This document shows positions 43,367 through 51,001 of a stretch of DNA of 64,000 bases, piece by piece. The stretch lies in the NCBI RefSeq assembly GCF_035621495.1, contig NZ_CP141821.1:1206760-1270759 (forward strand), read 5' to 3'. The DNA comes from Thermococcus sp. SY098 (GTDB taxonomy: Archaea; Methanobacteriota_B; Thermococci; Thermococcales; Thermococcaceae). The first letter of the stretch is position 1, and every line of letters begins with the position of its first letter. A program made the position numbers and the translations under genes. The notes below the pieces were generated by a model, which saw only the letters and a program-made list of their open reading frames with translations, did no database searches and had not been told where the DNA came from.

Positions 43367-45337
43367 TCACCTCCTTGCCAGGGCTGCCAAAATAGCAATT
43401 ATGATTAAACCCGCAATTGCGTAAATGAGCCAGCTGTTGTCTCCAGAACCGCCACCAAGCAATGAGAATCCTGAATCCTCGGAAATCGTGACGGCAACCT
43501 TGTCGCTGAAGACTACAGCATCCCCTTGGAGAACTTGGACGTTCAGTTCATATGCGTCATAGGTAAGCTCGGAAGGCACGGCGAAGGCTATCGAAACGTC
43601 CTTCTCAGTGAACGGAGCGACGCTGATACTCTGGTTGATTTCCTTTGTCAGGAAGCCACCACTCACTTTGATGGTGTAGTACTGCACGCTACTCGACGGG
43701 TTCTTGAAGTGGAGCGTTATCGAGCCCTCGCCACCCTTCTGCACTGTTATCTGCTTCGTGACGAGCGTAATAGCAGGATTGACTTGAATGTCAAAGACTG
43801 CAACAGTTGAGAGGAATTGGAACTCTAAGGTGTAGCTTCCCTCTGCAGGAACATTGACCTGGAATGTGTAAGCCTCATAAGGCGAGAATGCATGAGAATC
43901 GCTCCAGACCTCGTTGCCTTGACTGTCCTTGAGGATTGCAGTTACCACGATGCTTTGCCCTGAACTTTCACTTACTCTCACTTCATTCGCTCCCACCGTC
44001 CACTCTGAAGGCATTTGCACCGAGAAGGGAAGCGGAACAACCTCATAAACAACTTGCTTGCTCGTGGTATAGGTTTGGCTCATGATGGCGTCATTTGAGG
44101 TAAGAGTGAGTGTGAATGAGTGAGTTCCAACGCTTCCAGCCTTAAATTTGATTGTGATTTGAGTATCTCCGCTTATATCACCTAGATAGTATTTTCCTGA
44201 TTCTGGAGAGATTGTTTGTCCATCCTTGCGGACTTCGAAGACGTCAGAAAGCCCGCTAAGACTTAGGTAAGTGTTGTAAGTTGCTTGGGTTGAAATTGGA
44301 CTTAGCGTGAACGTTAGCTCGTAAATAGAGTTCTCATAAACTTGAATGTCGCTTGGGAAGTTCAAGAACTGGAATGCTGCTGATGAAGGATACATTACAA
44401 CGCTAACGCTCATATCACTTTGAACGTTGATAGTTTTCGTAACGCTCCAATAGCCTTGCTTTTCAAAAGTTAGAGTGTGAGTGCCTTTTGTGAGCTCCAA
44501 GCTTTGCCCGTCGTCAATCGTTCCAATTGTAGTATTTCCTTCCTTTATTGTTACACCAGTAAGAGATTGACCGCTTAGGGCATCTTTTAAGTTAAATATT
44601 ACAATACCTGTTTCTTCTTTCACTGTTACGCTTTTCAACCATACCTGTGCATTCACATCATACAACACAAGACCAAAATACACTCTGATATATGCTATAT
44701 CATTTGGATTAAGTGAAACTCCCTTTGAAGCCAAATCTTGTATTGGGTTAACGGTTACATTAGTAAATCCAGCTTCTATCGCAGTTTTATCAAGCACATA
44801 AAACCTATACTCCGTATCTGCAGCAACAGAAGCATAATACGTAGTTCCATCTCTTGAGCCGGGTTCCAAGTTTGAACCCGCCGTGGCATATCTCAAGCCC
44901 ACAACTGTTCCATCTTTTCTGAAAATCAAAACACCAACAACATACGCCCTATTTGCTCCAGAGCCAAAGATCTGAAACGTTACAGTAAAATTAGTGCTTA
45001 CTTCTATTGACTGATTAAGAACAGCAACAACACCCCTAGCATGCCCTGTTGATCCACCATAACCCTCCCAAAGCTTCATAGCACCCTTTGTGCTATCATA
45101 CCCAAAAGACCATACGGGAGGATTACTTGTTTGTCCTCTAATATACCAATAAACACCGTCTTTACTGTTCAACCATGTTCCACCACTGTCCATGCTTTCC
45201 CTCAAATAAGACCATGTGTCTTGTGAAAAATCAATCGTAAGCCCTGCTCCAGCTATTAGTTCTGCCCTAGTTCCTACTATCAAAATGCTAAAAAGCAACA
45301 ATAAACCAAACAAAACGCTTAACGCCCTTCTTTTCAT
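43367..45337 (-). CDS. Large secreted surface protein with concanavalin-like and Ig-like domains
   Basis: A 656-residue protein with a signal peptide (1-25, GTRAE), an N-terminal beta-sandwich that looks like a LamG/concanavalin-type domain (about 30-240; WSYLRESMDSGG and TFQIFGSGANRAYVVG), a PEGA-like repeat (about 250-320), two or three Ig-like domains, and a C-terminal membrane helix (WLIYAIAGLIIIAILAALARR). Large LamG-bearing surface proteins are also known in PAV1. GGGGAGATGAAGA precedes the ATG. Confidence 0.75.
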   Translation of the reverse strand: MKRRALSVLFGLLLLFSILIVGTRAELIAGAGLTIDFSQDTWSYLRESMDSGGTWLNSKDGVYWYIRGQTSNPPVWSFGYDSTKGAMKLWEGYGGSTGHARGVVAVLNQSIEVSTNFTVTFQIFGSGANRAYVVGVLIFRKDGTVVGLRYATAGSNLEPGSRDGTTYYASVAADTEYRFYVLDKTAIEAGFTNVTVNPIQDLASKGVSLNPNDIAYIRVYFGLVLYDVNAQVWLKSVTVKEETGIVIFNLKDALSGQSLTGVTIKEGNTTIGTIDDGQSLELTKGTHTLTFEKQGYWSVTKTINVQSDMSVSVVMYPSSAAFQFLNFPSDIQVYENSIYELTFTLSPISTQATYNTYLSLSGLSDVFEVRKDGQTISPESGKYYLGDISGDTQITIKFKAGSVGTHSFTLTLTSNDAIMSQTYTTSKQVVYEVVPLPFSVQMPSEWTVGANEVRVSESSGQSIVVTAILKDSQGNEVWSDSHAFSPYEAYTFQVNVPAEGSYTLEFQFLSTVAVFDIQVNPAITLVTKQITVQKGGEGSITLHFKNPSSSVQYYTIKVSGGFLTKEINQSISVAPFTEKDVSIAFAVPSELTYDAYELNVQVLQGDAVVFSDKVAVTISEDSGFSLLGGGSGDNSWLIYAIAGLIIIAILAALARR

Positions 45338-45340
45338 TCT

Positions 45341-45703
45341 TCATCTCCCCACAGCATAGTCAGTAATTATGCCAGCCACAAGAGCTACAACAACGAGAGC
45401 AGTTTTTTCATTCAAAGCAGCCAAAGAGCTTAGAAAAGTGCTGAAGCTTCCAGCCTGCTGAAGTAACGCTATGAGAAAAGTGCATAGCAGAATGTCGTAA
45501 ATTAGAACTCGCCAGCCTGCCGAGAGCGGTCTTATATTAATAATATTCCTGTTCCCCTTGTTCGTGAGTGCCCAATGAAGAATAAGCCCTCCAATAGCTC
45601 CAAAGAATGCTGCTTCTTTTGTAATAATGCTCCAACCAAACTTTGCAAAGATTCCAATGACAGTTATGAATAGAATCAGTTGAATCAAGCTCTTGCTCTT
45701 CAT
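45341..45703 (-). CDS. Membrane protein of the virion-like operon
   Basis: A 120-residue protein with four hydrophobic helices (about 5-24, 29-45, 66-84 and 98-115). GGTGGTTGCAGT precedes the ATG. The stop of this gene is 3 bp before the large surface gene, and its start overlaps the previous gene. Function unknown. Confidence 0.65.
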   Translation of the reverse strand: MKSKSLIQLILFITVIGIFAKFGWSIITKEAAFFGAIGGLILHWALTNKGNRNIINIRPLSAGWRVLIYDILLCTFLIALLQQAGSFSTFLSSLAALNEKTALVVVALVAGIITDYAVGR

Positions 45704-45867
45704 ACTGCAACCACCTGCCTTGCTCTCCTCAAATCCTCAAGAACCTGCTTCAGTTCCCTTTCTACCCTAATCTTCTCTTCCAGAATCCTATGATACTCCT
45801 GCTCAAGCCTTGCCTTCCTCTTTTTCAGCCTCCTAAGCCTCTTCTCCAGCTTCTCAACAGAATCCAT
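45700..45867 (-). CDS. Short coiled-coil protein, first gene of the right operon
   Basis: A 55-residue basic coiled coil (MDSVEKLEKRLRRLKKRKA). GGAGGCGGTGGT directly precedes the ATG at 45867, a very strong ribosome site. An upstream ATG at 45927 is also in frame, but it lies in the predicted promoter region. It is a likely helper or DNA-binding protein, inferred only from charge and position. Confidence 0.6.
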   Translation of the reverse strand: MDSVEKLEKRLRRLKKRKARLEQEYHRILEEKIRVERELKQVLEDLRRARQVVAV

Positions 45868-45924
45868 ACCACCGCCTCCCAATCCGAAATAGTTCAAGAA
45901 AAGTTGGAAGAACTCATTTAAGTT

Positions 45925-45959
45925 CATATAAGCTAAGATTTAGCTAAAATTTAGCTAAA
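45925..45959 (-). promoter_or_regulatory. Promoter with three AGCTA boxes of the virion-like operon
   Basis: On the minus strand two perfect palindromes TTTAGCTAAA (45950-45959 and 45939-45948) and a degenerate third copy (45929-45938) follow each other at exactly 11 bp, one helical turn. The last overlaps the TATA-like CTTATATG (45925-45932). A regulator binding them would sit on one face of the DNA and control all genes from 45867 down to 37016. Confidence 0.6.
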
Positions 45960-45987
45960 ACCAAAAATTGATAAAACAATTAGAGTG

Positions 45988-47502
45988 TTACTTCTTTGTC
46001 TCCAGAATATAGAACTCGTCCCATTGGAATACAATCCTAAATTCGTCCCTTTCAAAATTTTCAACAGTTACATTATAATATTTTTGAGTAAGGGGGCATA
46101 AGATTACATATTTGATGCCATATTTTTGTATTATTTCTTTTCTTTTGCTAGGGGTCATGAAGAATTCCTCAGTATCAATTCTTCTTCGCCTCATATCTAA
46201 GAAAGGATTCCCATGCCCATAAGTTACAGCAACAACTGGTCGTCCTGTAAACGCTGCTATGTACTCTCCAATTGTTAAAGGATGACCAATTAAATAGTCA
46301 TCACGTTTGGAATTTTGAATTAACCATTCAGAGACTTTAATTACCCCTTTACTATAATTTTGGAGCCCTAATAATGTCAACTCTTCAAAATTGTGGTATG
46401 TGGAAAGAGAGTAATAGGAAGAGTAATTATATTCAATAAACGTAATAGAGCCATAGATTATAAAAATAAAACTAAATAGAAGGGCAAAGACTTTCTTTGG
46501 TAAAGATTTGGGAAGATAGCTAAGAATAGACTGAATTCCATAAAAATAAACAATTAAATATGTATATTTTAGTGGTATAAAGAAACGCCGTGAAAATATA
46601 AAGATTTTGAAAGATTTTAGGAGCTCTGGAAATATTATTGATATTGATATACCTAACATCATTGCAAGAACTATTTCAGAATTCTTATCTTTGTCTTTTC
46701 CTCTATACATGGAATACAAGCCGAACAACCACAATGGGACAAAGTATAATGAAGGTACAATACCCCTTAATTTTGTAAATATTGTATCCGTTTGTTCATG
46801 AAAGTATATATCCTCAATCGCTTTTGGAGTGACTTCTTTGTTTATTATTATGTTAACATAAAACGGCAAGCTAATTATCAATCCAAGAGTAGCTACTTTC
46901 AATAACTTGCGATCTGTTTTTAGTAAACCATAAATTAAGACCGAACTGAGTAGTGCTATTGCAAGAGAGTGCGTCAAAAGTGTTAAACCTAGAATCATGC
47001 CTGCCAGTAAAGTATATCTCCGAGAGCTCTTATATCTTTGAGAATTAAGCAGCTCAAGATAAAATAATGGCAAAAATATAGTAATAAGCTCTTTTGGATT
47101 CGGGAATAAATGCCTCTTCAATATCAGAAATGATAAAGAACCTAATACTAGTCCACCATACTCCTCGTTTAGTGACTCCCCGAGTTTATACCAGGCATAT
47201 GTCATAAATACAGAAAATACTAATGGTGTCCATATCATCAAGTCCCAAATACTATATCGAGTAATCTTAGCTAAAAATGCTATTAGTATATGATATAGAA
47301 AAGGATACCAGTTGGGGAAAACATTATAATGTTGATCCAGGAATGGATTTCTACCAAGATAAATCCCTCTAATCATTGCCATATGGATTAAGGTATCCCC
47401 TCCAGTACCCCCTACTGGAAATTTTCTTCCATGGATAACTGCAAAATTTACGATAAAAGCAATTAATAAGAGCCAAAGCAAATCTGCTTTCACTCTTTTC
47501 AT
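45988..47502 (-). CDS. GT-C-like multipass glycosyltransferase
   Basis: A 504-residue protein with about eleven helices. The first loop has GGTGGDTLIHMAMIRGIYLG near residue 31, resembling the catalytic acidic loop of GT-C enzymes (STT3/AglB, PMT), and a soluble C-terminal domain follows (from about 400). Such enzymes use lipid-linked sugars and work outside the membrane. The gene is visibly more AT-rich than its neighbours. The element's surface proteins are rich in N-x-S/T sites, so it may glycosylate them; this is inference. Confidence 0.65.
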   Translation of the reverse strand: MKRVKADLLWLLLIAFIVNFAVIHGRKFPVGGTGGDTLIHMAMIRGIYLGRNPFLDQHYNVFPNWYPFLYHILIAFLAKITRYSIWDLMIWTPLVFSVFMTYAWYKLGESLNEEYGGLVLGSLSFLILKRHLFPNPKELITIFLPLFYLELLNSQRYKSSRRYTLLAGMILGLTLLTHSLAIALLSSVLIYGLLKTDRKLLKVATLGLIISLPFYVNIIINKEVTPKAIEDIYFHEQTDTIFTKLRGIVPSLYFVPLWLFGLYSMYRGKDKDKNSEIVLAMMLGISISIIFPELLKSFKIFIFSRRFFIPLKYTYLIVYFYGIQSILSYLPKSLPKKVFALLFSFIFIIYGSITFIEYNYSSYYSLSTYHNFEELTLLGLQNYSKGVIKVSEWLIQNSKRDDYLIGHPLTIGEYIAAFTGRPVVAVTYGHGNPFLDMRRRRIDTEEFFMTPSKRKEIIQKYGIKYVILCPLTQKYYNVTVENFERDEFRIVFQWDEFYILETKK

Positions 47503-47705
47503 ATCTCAACCCCTAGCTCTTTAATTACTTGTTGGATGCTCTTATTTCCAAATTCTTCTCTAAATAGTTTTGCCACTGCCTCCCTATAAATTTGAGCTTT
47601 AGATGACCTTTTTACTATTGCTAACAACTTTGCCATCATCTCAGTGTCTATATCTGTGGAAATTCCTCGAACAATGACGCCTTTTTCACCAACCCTTTGT
47701 GCCAA
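47499..47705 (-). CDS. Small RHH-like protein
   Basis: A 68-residue protein with TDIDTEMMAKLLAIVKRSSKAQIYREAVAKL, similar to the helical part of ribbon-helix-helix proteins. The start is TTG at 47705, after GGAGGTGATGAAGG. It overlaps the GT-C-like gene by 4 bp. It could regulate the integrase region; unproven. Confidence 0.55.
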   Translation of the reverse strand: MAQRVGEKGVIVRGISTDIDTEMMAKLLAIVKRSSKAQIYREAVAKLFREEFGNKSIQQVIKELGVEI

Positions 47706-47711
47706 CCTTCA

Positions 47712-47981
47712 TCACCTCCTTAAAAGGGCATAAATTGCGAGTTCCCTCTGTTTCAGGCTTTTTCTCATTCTCAAGAACTCCTTTGTCTTCTCAACATTTC
47801 CTTTGAGCCATGGCGCAATCATAAAAGCGTGTAATCTTGCAAAACGCCCATTCAAGAGTTCTAGCTGCTTTTCAATGTCCTCTAATTCCGTCTTAACAAA
47901 CTTCCAAGGTCTAAAAAGTGCATCATACGCAACCAACAAAAGTACCCCACCAACAAGAATTACGCCGAGAACCTCAATCAT
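47712..47981 (-). CDS. Small membrane-anchored coiled-coil protein
   Basis: An 89-residue protein with an N-terminal helix (VLGVILVGGVLLLVAYDALF) and a coiled coil (KTELEDIEKQLELLNGRF). The start ATG overlaps the integrase stop codon (ATGA), so translation is coupled to the integrase gene in the excised form. Function unknown. Confidence 0.6.
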   Translation of the reverse strand: MIEVLGVILVGGVLLLVAYDALFRPWKFVKTELEDIEKQLELLNGRFARLHAFMIAPWLKGNVEKTKEFLRMRKSLKQRELAIYALLRR

Positions 47982-48856
47982 CCTCCCACCTCCAACACAT
48001 TCTTTAACTCATCAACCACCCGAGAATAAGCCTCGTCTGCCTCGAACTCTAAGTCAAGATAGTGCTCCTCGAGAACGGTCTGCCCAACTTGCCCAATGAT
48101 AAATTTGATAACGTGATCCTTCACTCCACGTCTTGAGAGAAACGTTGCAAACCATCCTCTTATTGAGCGAGCAGAAACTTTCTTGTATGCTACTTTCTTG
48201 TGTAGAGTTCCATACTTGATTTTCTTAACTTTCCTCAATTCCTGTAGAAGTTCTTTAGGCATGTAAATAAATGGCGTTGATTTCTTACCGAGACGCCTGC
48301 CAAGATGGTACTTAATGAAGTTCTCATGCACCTCAACCCTATCAGGGTCAAACTCCTCAAGCATCGCTTGAATTGCTTTTAAGCGTGCTCCACTAAAGAC
48401 CAAGATTTTGAAATACAGTTGGATAACTTCATCACTATGCTCGAGGTGATACCTCCAAGCTTCTGCAATTTCATGATCTTTTGGCTTTGGCTCAGCTTTC
48501 TCCTTCCGAGTTTTCTTTAGCGGCGTAAGTTCATAGTAAAGTTCATACTCATCCCTCGAGATTATGTTACGCTTTTTGAGAAAAGTGTAGAACTTCCTTA
48601 ATGCTTTACACAAATTCTTTGCATAGTTCCTTTTCCTTAGAGCTTTCTCCAAATCCTCGTGAGTTCTGACTTTGAATTTGTCAAAAAAGCTCTCCAGCAA
48701 CCTGAGATATTCCTCCGCAGTTTCTTTTCCCAACTCTCCAAGCTCCACTTGCCCCGAGAGCCACTCTAAGAACTGCGGCCTAAATAAGACCCACAAATCG
48801 GAGAGACTGGAGGCTTCGGGAGCCGGGGACCCGGGTTCAAATCCCGGCGGCCCCAC
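47978..48856 (-). pseudogene. Integrase catalytic fragment, Int(C), SSV-type tyrosine recombinase
   Basis: The 292 residues from the attachment site on carry the catalytic core: the box I arginine is in SGARLKAI, the second arginine region is SARSIRGWFATFLSRRG, and the nucleophile is the tyrosine in EEHYLDL. The gene has no start of its own while integrated; the open frame extends about 27 residues further into host sequence. Joined to the N-terminal fragment at 27608-27910 it makes an integrase of about 362 residues, so the enzyme is inactivated by integration and restored by excision. Confidence 0.93.
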
Positions 48857-48858
48857 CA
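48812..48858 (+). repeat. Attachment site, right copy
   Basis: A second, identical 47-bp copy of the tRNA-Pro 3' part. It marks the right end of the element. Only 100 bp of host sequence (48859-48958) separate it from the first CRISPR repeat; I see no gene in that stretch. Confidence 0.95.
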
Positions 48859-48958
48859 TCACTACTTCTGGCTGTTCTTTGTCAAAGAAGAGAAAATTTA
48901 AGCAGACAAGTTTTATTGAAATTGTCCAACAGATCAAGACTGCACAATCAGAGCAGTA

Positions 48959-50515
48959 CTTTCAATTCTCTTGAAGTCTTATTGGAACTTTAACTTTATT
49001 TTATTCCAGGAGGTGGAAAAATGAAACTTTCAATTCTTCTAAAGTCTTATTGGAACCAGGACTGGAGCCTGAGACTGAAGAAATAGTGAGCTACTTTCAA
49101 TTCTCTTGAAGTCTTATTGGAACACGTGAGGCATACCCGTCAAGCCTCCTCTTCAATGCCTTTCAATTCTCTTGAAGTCTTATTGGAACGTAGCTTGACT
49201 CAACGCTCTCAACTGTAAAGCCATCAGAACTTTCAATTCTCTTGAAGTCTTATTGGAACGGCATTCTGAGCTCTATTGCAAGGTCACTAACAAGGGCCTT
49301 TCAATTCTCTTGAAGTCTTATTGGAACAATCCGCTTATCCTCACTTAATATTAGTGAATCAATTCTTTCAATTCTCTTGAAGTCTTATTGGAACTCTTAA
49401 TTTCAGAAAATACAGAAAATAAGCCAACTCTTCTTTCAATTCTCTTGAAGTCTTATTGGAACCAGCCTTTCGTTGAACCAATTTTCAGACCCGCTCAGTT
49501 CTTTCAATTCTCTTGAAGTCTTATTGGAACCAAAAGAAGTTGTCTCTGGAGGAATGCTTAGTAATCCAGCTTTCAATTCTCTTGAAGTCTTATTGGAACC
49601 TCTCATATAGGCTTGTGCACAGGCTTGACGATCTGTTTGCTTTCAATTCTCTTGAAGTCTTATTGGAACTTGGTTAGACAGATTAGGGTGGTGATAAAGA
49701 TGAGGAAAAATATCTTTCAATTCTCTTGAAGTCTTATTGGAACCATTAAGCGGGTGATGTAATCAGTTGAAAGCTTTTCATGCTTTCAATTCTCTTGAAG
49801 TCTTATTGGAACCCGTGAGGCAGAACATAGTAACAAGACAAGCGATAACTAACTCTTTCAATTCTCTTGAAGTCTTATTGGAACGCTTCTTTTGAAGCTC
49901 TGAATAAATTCTGCTGAGCATTAAGCTTTCAATTCTCTTGAAGTCTTATTGGAACTAAGCGACATCATCAATAAAGCGACTGCTAAGACATTTCTTTCAA
50001 TTCTCTTGAAGTCTTATTGGAACCAGGAGTGAAAGCTTTTCTCTGCTTTTTACATAATTTGCTTTCAATTCTCTTGAAGTCTTATTGGAACTTTGCGTTT
50101 AGTTATGACAACCCGTTATACATAATATATGCTAACTTTCAATTCTCTTGAAGTCTTATTGGAACCCAAGTTTCATGACAGCCTCAAGAAGAGGCTTAAA
50201 CTGCTTTCAATTCTCTTGAAGTCTTATTGGAACAGGCAAAGCCTCGATGTCCACCATAAGCGTGTGTTCGTCTTTCAATTCTCTTGAAGTCTTATTGGAA
50301 CACACAGCATGGCCAAGAAGGTCGCCGATGAATACGGCTCTTTCAATTCTCTTGAAGTCTTATTGGAACTCGTCGGGAGGAAAGCCGATATCAAGGAGAT
50401 AAGCTCTGATGGCGCTCTTTCAATTCTCTTGAAGTCTTATTGGAACGCGTTATTGATGTTTACATTAACATCACTCTCCTGGCTTCTTTCAATTCTCTTG
50501 AAGTCTTATTGGAAC
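48959..50515 (-). CRISPR. CRISPR array, 23 repeats and 22 spacers
   Basis: A 30-bp repeat, on the plus strand beginning CTTTCAATTCTCTTGAAG and ending CTTATTGGAAC, occurs 23 times (first 48959-48988, last 50486-50515). Spacers are 36-47 bp. Read on the minus strand the repeat begins GTTCCAATAAGACT, as in Thermococcales arrays, so the leader is on the right. The second repeat from the left end (49027-49056) differs at 3 positions, while the terminal one is perfect. No cas gene lies in the window, so processing depends on distant cas loci. Spacer 5 (49260-49297) resembles the resident element. Confidence 0.98.
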
Positions 50516-51001
50516 AGGGCGCAATTTTGCCCCATTTCCCCAATAAGACTATAAAAACGCTTAAATTATAAAAGCTTTTTGCTAAAGGGTTAATAACAAA
50601 GCCAAGACAAGCTTCAGATTTGAGTGCTGTTGTTGCTTTCCATGGCAAATTAATTCCACAACTTGCTCCAATTTGTTAGTGCACAAAAATATACAGAAGA
50701 CTTCCAACGCCTAAACAAACCATTAATTTCAAAAATCTCGTCTTAAATTCCCTTAAATCCAAAATGGTCAGATTTCGATGAGGAATGCCCACAAAATAAG
50801 TCCTAAAAATTCCCAAATCCAAATGTACACATTTAAAACGTTATAATTTTAAGAAAAATCTGTAACACAAAGTAATTTAACAACAAACAATTACTAAAAA
50901 CATCCAAAGAACTCACAAACCCCCATTTTGAAATTAGCTCTTTTTAACAGCCAAAAACTGCAAAAACAGAAAAATAAACAAAAATCGAAAAATCTTCAAA
51001 A
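50516..51001 (-). promoter_or_regulatory. CRISPR leader
   Basis: About 490 bp of AT-rich, gene-free sequence next to the newest-end repeat. On the minus strand TTTTTATA (50557-50550) makes a TATA box that would start transcription near 50527, just before the first repeat. The stretch next to the repeat contains GGGGCAAAATTGCGCCCT and an 11-base inverted copy of part of the repeat. Longer A-rich runs fill 50680-51000. Confidence 0.8.

Larger units (their letters stand above)
27703..48858. mobile_element. 21.16-kb integrated provirus/plasmid in tRNA-Pro
   Basis: The segment lies between 47-bp direct repeats, carries a tyrosine integrase split across its two ends (SSV-type), and is packed with short overlapping minus-strand genes unlike the host around it. 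It has DNA-binding proteins, a HerA/FtsK-type ATPase, and a large operon of surface and membrane proteins. Size, integrase type and the HerA-plus-surface-operon layout resemble the pT26-2/TKV2/TKV3 group of Thermococcales elements. The membrane and coat-like genes also resemble spindle-shaped viruses such as PAV1 and TPV1. Which family it belongs to needs homology searches. Replication genes are not recognisable. Confidence 0.95.

Noticed and set aside
27656-48858. The shared peptide VGPPGFEPGSPAPEA in two reading frames could be read as a duplicated protein motif.
   Set aside because: It is the antisense translation of the tRNA-Pro attachment site and only has meaning in the rebuilt integrase.
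49057-49093. Spacer 2 shares an 11-of-12 base block with the gene at 34648-35433.
   Set aside because: The rest of the spacer does not match (about 17 of 37 bases overall).
50234-50271. Spacer 19 resembles the nuclease-like gene of the element (DIEALP against DIDAIP).
   Set aside because: Only about half the bases match and there is no CCN PAM; the motif is short enough to recur by chance.
50309-50554. Open frames across the CRISPR array.
   Set aside because: They are made of repeats and spacers and have no coding character.
48959-51001. Possible cas genes next to the array.
   Set aside because: None of the genes within the window has Cas-like domains; the cas loci must be elsewhere.
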